NCBI GenBank assembly: GCA_963724435.1
Contig: CAVRUN010000001.1
Span: 1,426,001 to 1,490,000, forward strand
Source: AP-15 sp963724435
Lineage (GTDB): Bacteria > Pseudomonadota > Alphaproteobacteria > ATCC43930 > CGMCC-115725
Direction of reading: 5' to 3'
Length of the DNA: 64,000 bases
Under the pieces are notes generated by a model that saw only the letters and a list, made by a program, of their open reading frames with translations, had not been told where the DNA came from and did no database searches. Below, one piece after another: positions 25,510 through 34,900 of this stretch. The position numbers and the translations under genes are program-made. Numbering within the stretch: the stretch's first letter is position 1; each line of letters opens with the position of its first letter.

Positions 25510-26649
25510 TTAGTTCAGGAACGCTGGCTGCTCGAAGGTGCCGTTGACGATCGGCGCCGGATTGAGCTTCAGCCACTTATCGAGGATGGTCGAGTAGACG
25601 CTGCGGAAGTCCATGTTCGGATTCAGGTCGCCCTGAACCAGATGCTCGGGCTTCAACGACGGCATCTCGCCGTAGTGACCCCCCTTGACCTTCTCGCCGA
25701 GCACAAAAGCGACGCCGCCGGCACCGTGATCGGTTCCCGAACCGTTGTCGCGAACGCGACGACCGAACTCCGAGAACATCAGCAGGATGACGTTATCGGC
25801 GTGGTCGTGCTCGCGCAGATCCTTCATGAAGGCATCGACACCCTCGGTCACTGCACTCCACAAATTCTGGTGCCCGGGGTTCTGGCCGGCATGCGTGTCG
25901 AACGTGCTGTGGTCGCAATAGAATATGCGGCTGCCGAGATCGGCCAGGTGCACCTGCGCGATGCCCTTGAGCTTTCTGGCGATCGAGGTGTTCGGGTACT
26001 GCACCGTCGACGAGTACTTTTGCGGCGCGACCTTGAGAATGTCCTCACCCTTCAACGAGTCGATGCCCGTATCGGCCATGTAGTCCATGACCGCACCAGT
26101 GCCGATCGCCGGCTTATACATTGCCGCGAAGCGTTCCAGGATCTGCTTGCGCTGCTCACCCTGAATGGTCGGCAGAAAGCCATACTTTTCTAGTGGGCCG
26201 CCGACGCACGCAACCGGCACGCCCGGTACCGCCAACGACCGTGGCAGGCTTGGTCCGAAGCTGACGGTGGTGACGACATTCTCTTTTTTTGGATCGAATT
26301 CGCGCGCGACGCGCCCGAGCCATCCCTCAGTCCCGACCTTAATCGGTTCGCAAGTGTGCCAGATGTCCATCGCGCGGAAGTGCGACCGCGGTGACTCCTT
26401 CCAGCCGACGCCGTGCAGGATGGCGAGCTTGCCATCATCCCAGAACGGCTTGATCGGCGCCATGTAGTGCGGGATGCCATAATCCTTATCCAGATGCATG
26501 ATCTGGTTGTCGGGGATTCCGACCGCCTTCCGATTGTCCCGGTACAGCGGGTTATTGTACGGGATTACCGTGTTGAGATAGTCGTTTCCGCCCGTCAATT
26601 GCAGAACGACAATGACCGGGTCCTTCTGTGCATCCTGTGTTGCTGGCAT
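25510..26649 (-). CDS. DUF1501 domain-containing protein
   Basis: 379 residues from ATG 26649 (RBS GAGGAGGAATT); an upstream in-frame ATG at 26712 lacks family support. The family pattern is IVVLQLTGGNDYLNTVIPYNNPLY near the start, then WHTCEP, the late metal-like motif DHSTFDTHAGQ, and MFSEFGRRVRDNGSGTDHGAGGVAFVLG. DUF1501 proteins belong to the alkaline-phosphatase/sulfatase-like superfamily and are commonly exported by Tat. Here no signal peptide is present. It is paired with DUF1800, 31 bp downstream of it. Function unknown. Confidence 0.87.
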   Translation of the reverse strand: MPATQDAQKDPVIVVLQLTGGNDYLNTVIPYNNPLYRDNRKAVGIPDNQIMHLDKDYGIPHYMAPIKPFWDDGKLAILHGVGWKESPRSHFRAMDIWHTCEPIKVGTEGWLGRVAREFDPKKENVVTTVSFGPSLPRSLAVPGVPVACVGGPLEKYGFLPTIQGEQRKQILERFAAMYKPAIGTGAVMDYMADTGIDSLKGEDILKVAPQKYSSTVQYPNTSIARKLKGIAQVHLADLGSRIFYCDHSTFDTHAGQNPGHQNLWSAVTEGVDAFMKDLREHDHADNVILLMFSEFGRRVRDNGSGTDHGAGGVAFVLGEKVKGGHYGEMPSLKPEHLVQGDLNPNMDFRSVYSTILDKWLKLNPAPIVNGTFEQPAFLN

Positions 26650-26680
26650 TACAAATTCCTCCTCGTCTGATAAGTTCAAC

Positions 26681-28087
26681 TTAGCCGAATTGATACTCTC
26701 TGGTGGCGGCAATCAGCTGAAGCATTTGTGCAACCCGCTGGTCCGCGACATTTGAATTGGCTTCGCTGTCCCAAGCGATCTGACCCCATGCTTTGGCTTG
26801 ACCAAGCAGCTCTTCCTTGGTGTCCGCGCCGACTTCGACAGGGCCGATTTGATCGAGGCAATGGTCGACCAGTTGCTCGGGGCTCAACGACCCGTGCTGC
26901 TTCACCCGGTTGATGATCGCGCGTACGCCGGGCAGCGACGTGTCGCCAACCTTTTCCGCAACGAAATTGACGCGCGCCATCAACGAGCCGCTGTTGATCC
27001 ACTCCTTCCCGGTGTGCCAACCCTCGACCGAGGGCGGGTTCAGCAGATCCTGTCCCATATAGGTGGGTTGCATCGACAGATCGCCGATACCCGGCTTTGG
27101 CAGCTCGTGGCCGCCGACCATCCGCAACGTGCTGACCACGACCTCGGCCGGGGACTTCATGTGCTGGAAGCGGGCGTTTTTGAAAAAGTCGGAGTTGAAC
27201 AGCACACGCAGAACCGAGCGCATGTCGAACTTCGAATCGCGGAACGCACCCACCAAAGTATCGACCGCCTTTTGATCGCGCGGCGGTTCGATTGGCCACG
27301 CCGGGACTTGCGGTTCGTCAGCGACAAAGAAGTTATACAGATGCCGGCAGATGAACTTTCCGCAAGCCGGCTGCTGAACCACGATGTCGATGACGTCTTC
27401 CCCGTTGAAGCGGCCCTTGTGGCCAAGGAATTCTTTCTCACCGTCGTCGTGATCTTCCGGACGATACTCGAACTTCCAGGGGAACCGGCCGTATGGCGCG
27501 CGCGGAATCTTGGTCTCGAACGTCCAGCCGGTGAAGGCCCGAGAGCATTCGCGAACGTCCTTTTCAGTATAGTTCCCGGCGCCAAGGCTGAACAATTCAA
27601 GCAGTTCGCGGCCCCAATTCTCATTAACAGCGGTGCCGTGATTCTGCTGGTTGTCGAGCCAGAAGATCATCGTTGGGTTCCTGGCGACCATCAGCAGCAG
27701 GTCGCGGTAGTTGCCCATGCCGTTTTCGCGGAACAGCTGGATCTGTTCCAACAATTGGTCGTAATTGTCGACCTTGGAATTACCGGTCGCAAAAACGTGG
27801 TGCCAGAACAGCGCCATTTTTTCTTCGAGCGGCCGTTGGGTATTTACCAGATAGTACATCCAATTGACGTTGCCCATTGGGGGCTGACCGCCGGGCAACA
27901 ACGAAGCCGGTTGGTAGCGCATCAATGTGTAAGCATCGACTGGCGGCTGGGTCTCAGGATGCAGCAACTCCTCGACCGTCGCCTCGTATCCCTTGGCCAC
28001 TCGCGCTTCAAGTTCGTCGCGGGTAGCACCAAAGCCGGCCCGCCGCATCAGGTGAGCCATTAAACCGATGTCATCCTGATAAGCCAT
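26681..28087 (-). CDS. DUF1800 domain-containing protein
   Basis: 468 residues. It starts MAYQDDIGLMAHLMRRAGFGATRDELE, the usual opening with helix and RAGFG motif. It then shows KMALFWHHVFATG, the characteristic VNENWGRELLELFSLGAGNYTEKDVRECSRAFTGW, and LLNPPSVEGWHTGKEWINSGSLMARVNF near the end. The family is consistently found beside DUF1501 in many phyla; the biochemical role is unknown. It is the first gene of the operon; the promoter candidate is at 28367-28395, giving a leader of about 270 bases. Confidence 0.9.
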   Translation of the reverse strand: MAYQDDIGLMAHLMRRAGFGATRDELEARVAKGYEATVEELLHPETQPPVDAYTLMRYQPASLLPGGQPPMGNVNWMYYLVNTQRPLEEKMALFWHHVFATGNSKVDNYDQLLEQIQLFRENGMGNYRDLLLMVARNPTMIFWLDNQQNHGTAVNENWGRELLELFSLGAGNYTEKDVRECSRAFTGWTFETKIPRAPYGRFPWKFEYRPEDHDDGEKEFLGHKGRFNGEDVIDIVVQQPACGKFICRHLYNFFVADEPQVPAWPIEPPRDQKAVDTLVGAFRDSKFDMRSVLRVLFNSDFFKNARFQHMKSPAEVVVSTLRMVGGHELPKPGIGDLSMQPTYMGQDLLNPPSVEGWHTGKEWINSGSLMARVNFVAEKVGDTSLPGVRAIINRVKQHGSLSPEQLVDHCLDQIGPVEVGADTKEELLGQAKAWGQIAWDSEANSNVADQRVAQMLQLIAATREYQFG

Positions 28088-28291
28088 CTTGCGCCCTCCT
28101 CCTTGTGGTGTCGGTCGTGGTATTCGCGTTGAACTATTCGTCAGCCGCCATCAGTGGTCCGCTTCGATCTGCCGGCCGGTGTTATCGTACAAGCTCGACG
28201 ATTCGATTTTCCCGCGCTTGATCAGGGGCATTCGCATCATCGCGATCGCCTTTCCCCGAAAAATTGCACGACTTCCGGGTCGCCGCGTGTC

Positions 28292-28307
28292 GCACCGGAT
28301 CCGGTGC
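28292..28307. promoter_or_regulatory. Perfect 16-bp palindrome GCACCGGATCCGGTGC in the DUF1800 leader
   Basis: Self-complementary over all 16 bases, about 60 bp downstream of the predicted start of transcription of the DUF1800-DUF1501-NHL operon. It could be a repressor site or an RNA hairpin; the sequence alone does not decide. Confidence 0.4.
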
Positions 28308-28366
28308 AGCTCGGGCTCGGCCGGCATCATAATCCCAACCGAACAAAACTTACACCTTGGAATCAT

Positions 28367-28395
28367 TTTATCCTACGAGCGCTCGAGGCTGTCAA
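28367..28395 (-). promoter_or_regulatory. Sigma70-like promoter of the DUF1800-DUF1501-NHL operon, with palindromic spacer
   Basis: On the minus strand TTGACA (28395-28390, a perfect -35) is followed after exactly 17 bases by GATAAA (28372-28367). The spacer contains the 10-bp palindrome CGAGCGCTCG (28376-28385), the classic position for a repressor that blocks polymerase. Confidence 0.65.
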
Positions 28396-28617
28396 GCGGG
28401 GTGCGGTGATGGGTGATGGATCGCTTGAAAGAGTACCCGCAATCATGGGCCCTGGTTGCGGGTGAAGGTAATAATTTTCGGATCGATAGGTGCCCCCGCA
28501 AACTGATCGCTGATGCACGGCTCAATTCAGGCCCAATCGGCGTCATTGGCGCAGCGGCACAGGTGCACTGCGCGCCCCGATGGTTCGCGACCGGGACTAG
28601 GGTGCTTGCCGGGTTAA

Positions 28618-30015
28618 TTAATTTCCGGTTTGAAGGCGCTCTACCAGTTCGCGGACGGTAGGCACGTACCCGTTTGCGTAAAACGGGTCGGAGGCGAAGC
28701 GGTATGCGTTATGGCCTGCAAACATCAGCTGCTGCTCGACGTCGTCAGAATGACGAATGGCTTGCAATGTCTTCTGAATGCAAAAGCTGCGCGGATCTGC
28801 CTTTTTGCCCGTAGAGCTTGTTTCGCCCTGAGCCCAGTTCGAGAATTGACAGGCGCTCAGGCAACCCATGCAGTTAATCTGATCGGTGCGGATCTCGAGC
28901 GCCTTCTCCGGTGTAACAAAAATCAATGTCGAGTCCGGAGTGCGCAGCGCTTCTGAAAATCCGCTTGCAACCCATCTCTCGGCCGATTGCCGATCGTGCA
29001 ACGTCAGATAGACGGCACGGTTGCGGGCTCCGACCCGAAACGGTGCGACGTGTTCCCCGACCGGCTCAACAGAAAACGCCACCTGCCGAGCCGATCGCTC
29101 CTGCAACTCGTCCAAGAAGCTGTTGCGCACTGCCGAGGAATAAAATCCGGTCGGGCTAAAGCGGTTCAGATAGACATCGCCTTCACCCAAGGTTAGCAGC
29201 CTGCGCTTCCAAGCGTCGGAAATGGGGCTCTCTTGGGTTAGCAGCGGACGGGTCCCGAACTGAAAGGCTACGGGGCCGAGTTCGGGATTTTCTATCCAGT
29301 CACTCCACTCGCGCAAGTACCAAAGCCCGCCCGCCATGAAGATGGGCGTCGAAGCAAGACCGAAGTCGCTCATCATTCTGCGCAACTCGCGGACCCGCGG
29401 GTAGGCCGGCTCGGGATTGTTCGGATCTTCGCTATTGGAGAGACCGTTGTGGCCACCGGCGAGCCAGGGATCCTCGTAGACAACGCCACCGAGCCAATCG
29501 AAGAATTTGTGATACGCACGTTTCCACAGCGCACGAAACGCCCGTGCGGAGGATACAATCGGATAGTAGTAAACCCCATAACGCGCGGAGATCTCGGCGA
29601 TCTTGTACGGCATCCCTGCCCCGCAAGTGACGCCGTGGATCAAGCCCTTCGCACCTTCGAGTACACCATGCAAAACCCGCTCGGCGGCGGCCATTTCCCA
29701 CAGAACATTCATGTGGATACGGCCTTCACCGTTACCGCGTTCATATGCTACACGGGCCTGCTGTACCCCGCCGGCAATGGCGTATGTAACGAGCTCTTCA
29801 TGGCGCTCGCGGCGGGTACGCCCATGATAGAGCTGTGGGATCAACTTGCCGTCTTCGCTGAAGCTGTCCGCATTCACACCGGAGAATGTGCCAACCGCGC
29901 CGGCCGCGGCCCATGCTCCCGAACTTTCACCGTTTGATATGGAAATGCCCTTACCGCCCTCGACTAGGGGCAGAACCTCACGGCCCGATACGAGAATTGG
30001 GTTAAGAGCTCTCAC
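28618..30015 (-). CDS. Nitronate monooxygenase family flavoprotein with C-terminal cysteine cluster
   Basis: 465 residues, longer than simple nitronate monooxygenases (about 330). FMN TIM-barrel landmarks are LVEGGKGISISNGESSGAWAAAG, GAKGLIHGVTCGAGMPYKI and PIFMAGGLWYLREWSDW. A C-terminal extension has NCMGCLSACQFSNWA and a later FCIQ, a cysteine pattern that could hold an Fe-S cluster or zinc. True members oxidise propionate 3-nitronate or nitroalkanes. The GTG start overlaps the stop of the glycerophosphodiesterase gene as GTGA, indicating coupling. Confidence 0.82.
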   Translation of the reverse strand: MRALNPILVSGREVLPLVEGGKGISISNGESSGAWAAAGAVGTFSGVNADSFSEDGKLIPQLYHGRTRRERHEELVTYAIAGGVQQARVAYERGNGEGRIHMNVLWEMAAAERVLHGVLEGAKGLIHGVTCGAGMPYKIAEISARYGVYYYPIVSSARAFRALWKRAYHKFFDWLGGVVYEDPWLAGGHNGLSNSEDPNNPEPAYPRVRELRRMMSDFGLASTPIFMAGGLWYLREWSDWIENPELGPVAFQFGTRPLLTQESPISDAWKRRLLTLGEGDVYLNRFSPTGFYSSAVRNSFLDELQERSARQVAFSVEPVGEHVAPFRVGARNRAVYLTLHDRQSAERWVASGFSEALRTPDSTLIFVTPEKALEIRTDQINCMGCLSACQFSNWAQGETSSTGKKADPRSFCIQKTLQAIRHSDDVEQQLMFAGHNAYRFASDPFYANGYVPTVRELVERLQTGN

Positions 30016-30851
30016 GATATTGCATCCCGCCGAGATAATGTCGGGAAAAGCCGCGGCCTGGTCACAGGTTGTGCTCGGTCAACGGTTACGGCCGAATTCA
30101 TGATATTGGGAAAATCAGAAAAGACCGAGGAAACCCCCCACTGCCATAATTCGTTTGCACGAACGGCATCATTGACTGTGTAAGCCATCACAAAATATCC
30201 CGCTTCGCGCAACCTCGTCACGATTGCCGGACGCAGGTACTGATGGTCGACATTGATCGTCATACAACCGAAATCTGCAGCACGACGCTGCCGCGCGGCG
30301 GTTACGCTGCGTATCAGCAGCCCCCGAGGGACATCCGGAGCGTAGTCGCGAGCAGCCTCGATCGCCTTGTCTAAAAAACTTGAGACTAATGGGGCCGGCA
30401 AATGCCTCGGCCATGATCGCGAAAGAATTTCGGTTGCTGCCAGCGCCGTGGCGAGCGCGTCCCCAGGCCCGGATTTCAGCTCGATGTTGGCGCCCAGGCC
30501 GAGTTCAGCCAACAAGGCGATCGCGCCGTCGAGCGTCGGCACCGGTTCGCCTACAAACAACGGATCGAACCAGGCGCCGGCGTCAAAACGGCGGATTGCT
30601 GCCAAGGTGAGTTCGCGCGCATGGCCGCGGCCATTCGTGGTTCGTTCGAGCCGATCATCGTGCAGAAGGATCAACTCGCCGTCGGCAGTCAAACGAACAT
30701 CAAACTCCACCCATCTGCAGCCGAGGGCGTGGGCCCGCCGGAGCCCGACAAGAGTGTTTTCAGGCGCTTCACCCGCTGCCCCGCGGTGCCCAATTACCGG
30801 CGGCAGCCAAGGCCCGGTGCCATTCGAACTATGGCTGTCCAATCGATGCAT
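30012..30851 (-). CDS. Glycerophosphodiester phosphodiesterase
   Basis: 279 residues from ATG 30851; an in-frame TTG at 30890 is possible. The active-site motifs are VIGHRGAAGEAPENT (His/Arg), WVEFDVRLTADGELILLHDD (metal Glu/Asp and the second His), and IELKSGPG. A SSFLDKAIEAARDYAP region and a C-terminal NVDHQYLRP, VMAYTVND follow. It hydrolyses glycerophosphodiesters to glycerol-3-phosphate and an alcohol. It lacks a signal peptide, so it is cytoplasmic. It lies 70 bp after pnp and is coupled to the downstream nitronate monooxygenase gene. Confidence 0.9.
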   Translation of the reverse strand: MHRLDSHSSNGTGPWLPPVIGHRGAAGEAPENTLVGLRRAHALGCRWVEFDVRLTADGELILLHDDRLERTTNGRGHARELTLAAIRRFDAGAWFDPLFVGEPVPTLDGAIALLAELGLGANIELKSGPGDALATALAATEILSRSWPRHLPAPLVSSFLDKAIEAARDYAPDVPRGLLIRSVTAARQRRAADFGCMTINVDHQYLRPAIVTRLREAGYFVMAYTVNDAVRANELWQWGVSSVFSDFPNIMNSAVTVDRAQPVTRPRLFPTLSRRDAIS

Positions 30852-30920
30852 CGCCGCTACGAGTATAAAGAATCGCCGAGCCGTGTTCAAATACGGTCGT
30901 GATCGGTCGGTTCGCTTATC

Positions 30921-33063
30921 CTACTTTACTACCTCAGGCGTGCGCGCCGGCTCTACACGCTTGTTGCCGACGTCCTCACCTGTCTGCTGATCAACTTGGC
31001 GCATGCTCAGTTTAACCTTACCACGATCGTCAAACCCCAGCACCTTTACTTTCACATTGTCGCCGAGCTTGACAACGTCAGTCACTTTGCCGACACGCTG
31101 GGGGGCCAACTCGCTGATATGCACTAGCCCGTCTCGCGAGCCGAGGAAGTTCACGAAAGCGCCAAAGTCGACGGTCTTGACCACCTTGCCGTTGTAGATG
31201 CCGCCCACTTCCGGCTCGGCGACAATTCCGCGAATCCAATCGACGGCCGCCTGGGCAGCATTACTGTCGGATGCCGCGACTTTGACGGTGCCATCATCGT
31301 CGATGTCGATCTTTGCGCCGGTAGTTTCAGTGATCTCGCGGATCACTTTGCCGCCCGACCCAATCACCTCCCGGATTTTGTCTTTTGGAATGCTCAGAGT
31401 GGTGATCCGGGGAGCATTCTCGCTGACAGCCTCGCGCGCGCCAGTCAATGCCTTGGCCATCTCACCCAGGATATGGACGCGTCCTTCTCGCGCCTGGTTC
31501 AAAGCGACCCGCATGATCTCGTCGGTTATCGAGGTGATTTTGATGTCCATCTGCAATGCCGTGACACCCTTTTCGGTGCCGGCCACCTTAAAGTCCATGT
31601 CGCCGAGATGGTCCTCGTCACCGAGGATGTCGGAGAGCACAACAAACGCTTCAGGGTCCTTGATGAGCCCCATTGCTATGCCAGCGACCGGTCGCGGCAG
31701 CGGCACGCCCGCATCCATCAAGGCGAGCGAGGCGCCGCAAACCGATGCCATCGACGAGGAGCCGTTCGAACTCGGTAATTTCAGAAACCACCCGGATCGT
31801 ATAAGGGAAGTTGTCTTTTGAGGGCAACAAAGGGTGAATCGCTCGCCATGCAAGCTTTCCGTGCCCGATCTCCCGCCTCCCAGGAGATCCGATCCTCCCG
31901 GCTTCTCCCGTCGAATAGGGCGGGAAATTGTAGTGGAGCATGAAGTTTTCGCGGTACTCGCCCTCGAGGGCATCTATTACCTGCTCGTCTTGGCCGGTAC
32001 CCAACGTCGCCACCGCGAGGGCTTGTGTCTCCCCCCGGGTGAACAAGGCCGACCCGTGAGCGCGAGGCAAAATCCCGACCTCGGCCGTGATCGGCCGGAT
32101 CGAGCGCGCGTCTCGGCCATCGATCCGGTTCGCGCCGCGAAGGATGGCTCCGCGGACAATCTCCTTTTCCAAATCCTTGAAGATTTTGGAGGCGACTGAG
32201 CGCTGTTCTTCATCGGCAAACAATTCGGCTGCTTGCGCCTTTGCGGCATCGAGCCGGTTGCTGCGATCCTGCTTTCCCTGCGCGTGATAGGCAGCCTCGA
32301 TCAGCGGCCCGACTGTCGAACGCAGGCGTTCCTCGACCGCATGATACTCGGTTGGCATCGGCGGCAGATCCCATGGCTCCTTTGCGCATGTTTCCGCCAA
32401 CTCGATAATTGCCTGGATCACGGGCTGAAATTCACGATGTCCAAAGGTGACCGCTCCCAACATCAGATCTTCCGAAAGCTCGCGAGCTTCCGACTCGACC
32501 ATCAGTACGCCACCCGCAGTGCCGGCGACCACGAGGTCGAGTTCGGATCGCGGCAGCTCAGCCAGGATCGGGTTCAACACGTAAGCGCCGTCGATGTACG
32601 CGACCCTCGCCCCGGCAATTGGTCCAAGAAAGGGTATTCCCGAGATCGTAAGCGCCGCCGAAGCGCCGATCATTGCGACGATATCGGGATCATTTTCCAG
32701 GTCGTGGCTTAGTACAGTACAAACAACCTGCGTTTCATTGCGAAACCCAGACGCAAATAATGGCCGCAGCGGCCGGTCGATCAGTCTAGAAACGAGCGTT
32801 TCTTTCTCCGACGGGCGGCCTTCCCGCTTAAAAAAACCGCCAGGAATCTTACCCGCGGCGAAGGTTTTTTCTTGATAGTTGACGGTGAGTGGAAAAAAGT
32901 CTTGTCCCGCCTTTACAGATTTCATTGCCACAGCGGTACACAACACAGTCGTCTCGCCGTATGTGGCCAACACTGCGCCGTCCGCTTGTCGTGCGATTTT
33001 TCCCGTTTCCAGGGTCAGACGACGGCCGCTCCAAATCAGTTCCCTTCGGTATACTTGTAACAT
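30921..33063 (-). pseudogene. pnp: Polynucleotide phosphorylase with one +1 frameshift (may be a sequencing error)
   Basis: The two frames together give a normal 713-residue PNPase. The start is MLQVYRRELIWSGRRLTLETG, then FFPLTVNYQEKTFAAGKIPGGFFKREGRPSE, NFPPYSTGEAGRIGSPGRREIGHGKLAW. After VVSEITE the frame must shift at 31769-31770 (GAGTTCG where GAGTCG is expected) to continue SNGSSSMASVCGASLALMDAGVPL. The KH domain (IREVIGSGGKVIREI) and S1 domain (VGGIYNGKVVKTVDFGAFVNF) follow. As read, the first frame ends at 31651 and lacks the second RNase PH, KH and S1 domains. PNPase degrades RNA 3' to 5' in the degradosome. It is downstream of rpsO. Confidence 0.88.
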
Positions 33064-33213
33064 TCTCCAAGATTCCTCTTTGGAATTGCGCGCAGCAAAC
33101 TTCTTCGCGCGTCAACTCTGTCTTCAAAGACGGGGCTCAGCAGCTGCCAGCGTGCCGTTCGGCTCCGGCCGACTAGCCGTAAGCTCGCGTCGTGGCATGT
33201 GCAACCGTCGGCC

Positions 33214-33483
33214 TTAACGCCGCAAACCCAATCGACCGATCAGGGTCTCGTAGCGGTTCTGATTGGAACGCCTCAAATAATCTAACAACCGACGGCGTTG
33301 ACCTACCATGACGAGCAACCCTCGCCGCGAGTGAAAGTCTTTCTTGTGGGTCCCAAGATGGTCGGTGAGATTACGAATGCGCTCGCTTAGTATAGCTACC
33401 TGGACTTCCGGAGAGCCGGTATCAGCAGACTTGGTGGCGTATTCGGAAATGAGCGCCTGTTTGCGCTCAGCGGTGATCGACAT
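33214..33483 (-). CDS. rpsO: 30S ribosomal protein S15
   Basis: 89 residues, exact family length. Landmarks are MSITAERKQALISEYA, DTGSPEVQVAILSERIRNLTDHL, HKKDFHSRRGLLVMVGQRRRLLDYLRR and the C-terminal YETLIGRLGLRR. It binds the central domain of 16S rRNA. It lies between truB and pnp on the leftward operon; the 150-bp gap to pnp is the usual place for pnp leader processing in other bacteria. Confidence 0.97.
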   Translation of the reverse strand: MSITAERKQALISEYATKSADTGSPEVQVAILSERIRNLTDHLGTHKKDFHSRRGLLVMVGQRRRLLDYLRRSNQNRYETLIGRLGLRR

Positions 33484-33501
33484 CGAACCTCTTACTCCTA
33501 C

Positions 33502-34437
33502 TCACAAATTCAATACGCGCAACGGCCGTAGGTTTCCATCCTCGACCATCGCAAGAGCAACAAGCGCCCGATCATCCCACGCAGCGACGACCGTACCAGC
33601 GCCGGGTAGGTTGGTCTCGACCAACTCAGCGGAGCCATCAAGTGCCACTCGCTGACCGCAGCGCAACCGGGCGGCTTCGCCTCGCGCCAGAACCAACGCC
33701 GGGATCTTGGTCAGCACTGCCTCGACCGGCAATAGCAACTCACAGCTTGGCAGGATATGTTGCTCCCCAACGGCAGCCACCAGAGGCACCGCGTGTTCTT
33801 CCGTAAACGGCCCGACCGACAGACGGCGCAGAGCGGCAATGTGACCCAGGGTCCCGAGTGCCTCGGCAATATCGCGTGCGAGCGCCCGAATGTAGGTTCC
33901 TTTGCCGACGGTCGCCTCCAGATCGGCAATCTCCGGGTTCGGCATTTCGATCAGGCGAAGATCAAAAATCTCCACCGGTCGCGCCGTCAGACATGGCTTC
34001 TGCCCAGCGCGGGCCAGCGCATAGGAACGGCGGCCGGCGACCTTGATCGCCGAATAGGCCGGCGGAGTTTGGGTAATGGTGCCTATAAACTTAGGTAACA
34101 TCTTCTCCACGTCCTGCCGATTGGGACGGTGGCGACTCTCGGCGACAATCTCGCCTTCACAATCCTCGGTGGAACGGGCGACACCCCATTTGATTCGGAA
34201 GCGGTACCGCTTGGGCCCGTTCACGGCATAGGCGATGGTTTTGGTGGCTTCCCCGACAGCGATCGGCAGGACACCAGTCGCGAGCGGATCAAGCGTGCCG
34301 GCATGGCCCGCTTTGGCTCCGGTGGCGCGGCGGACGCATTCTACAACTCGGGTTGACGTCAAGCCCTCTGGTTTGTCAATAACAATCCACCCGCTTGGTT
34401 TAGGATTAGCCCACATCGTTTGTTTCGACTTTATCAT
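33502..34437 (-). CDS. truB: tRNA pseudouridine(55) synthase
   Basis: 311 residues. The catalytic region GHAGTLDPLATGVLPIAVGEATK holds the essential Asp, preceded by GWIVIDKPEGLTSTRVV and followed by YRFRIKWGVARSTED and the FIGTITQTPPAYSAIKVAGRRSYALAR motif. It converts U55 of tRNA to pseudouridine. The start is taken at ATG 34437, overlapping rbfA by 32 bases; ATG 34416 would overlap by 11 and is equally possible, since neither has a clear ribosome-binding site. Confidence 0.95.
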   Translation of the reverse strand: MIKSKQTMWANPKPSGWIVIDKPEGLTSTRVVECVRRATGAKAGHAGTLDPLATGVLPIAVGEATKTIAYAVNGPKRYRFRIKWGVARSTEDCEGEIVAESRHRPNRQDVEKMLPKFIGTITQTPPAYSAIKVAGRRSYALARAGQKPCLTARPVEIFDLRLIEMPNPEIADLEATVGKGTYIRALARDIAEALGTLGHIAALRRLSVGPFTEEHAVPLVAAVGEQHILPSCELLLPVEAVLTKIPALVLARGEAARLRCGQRVALDGSAELVETNLPGAGTVVAAWDDRALVALAMVEDGNLRPLRVLNL

Positions 34438-34885
34438 CCGAGGCGTGCAGATCGCGCTGCACTTCGGGACGGGTCAATAACGCCGATATGCGATCAGCCT
34501 GATCAAACGTTTCGTCGAGGGCAAAGGCCAAGCTCGGGGCATACCGCAAACCCAAGTCCCGGGATACCTCGCGACGAAGAAACCCGGCCATGTGTCCTAG
34601 TGCGCCAACGATCTCGTCGGCATTGGTCCCGCCTAGCGGCATAACGTAAACCGTCGCGTTGCGTAGATCCGGGCTGATGCGCACCTCAGTCACCGTGATA
34701 TTGGCCTCGATCAGCACCGGATCGCGGCATTCGCCGCTTCGGAACACTTGCGACAGGATATGACGGAGTAGCTCAGCGACCCGGCGCTGGCGCTGGCTGG
34801 CGCCCCGGCGCGTGTCAAAGGAGGTTCCCGGAGGGCGATTAAAGGGCCTTCCTCTAATTCTTTCGTCTTGCACTCTTTGGTTCAT
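34406..34885 (-). CDS. rbfA: 30S ribosome-binding factor A
   Basis: 159 residues. Core RbfA reads SQRQRRVAELLRHILSQVFRSGECRDPVLIEANITVTEVRISPDLRNATVYVMPLGG and ends with FLRREVSRDLGLRYAPSLAFALDETFDQADRISALL, a KH-like fold that helps mature the 5' end of 16S rRNA. It has a basic N-terminal extension of about 28 residues. It is 15 bp after infB and overlaps truB. Confidence 0.94.
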   Translation of the reverse strand: MNQRVQDERIRGRPFNRPPGTSFDTRRGASQRQRRVAELLRHILSQVFRSGECRDPVLIEANITVTEVRISPDLRNATVYVMPLGGTNADEIVGALGHMAGFLRREVSRDLGLRYAPSLAFALDETFDQADRISALLTRPEVQRDLHASDDKVETNDVG

Positions 34886-34900
34886 CCGGCCTTTGCGCCG

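Larger units (their letters stand above)
28088..28617. other. 530-bp intergenic region with promoter and palindromes
   Basis: No gene is supported. The part up to 28395 is the upstream region of the DUF1800 operon (promoter, spacer palindrome and a 16-bp palindrome listed separately). The rest lies downstream of the nitronate monooxygenase gene, and I see nothing further in it. Confidence 0.6.

Noticed and set aside
26798..28063. 421-codon plus-strand frame
   Set aside because: It is exactly antisense to the DUF1800 gene, which has family motifs and a ribosome-binding context. Long antisense frames are common at this GC content.
28151..28366. 71-codon minus-strand frame starting MIPRCKFCSVG with a CxxC
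   Set aside because: Its start falls right at the -10 box of the DUF1800 promoter, no ribosome-binding site is present, and only one CxxC exists. It could be a leader peptide but is not supported.
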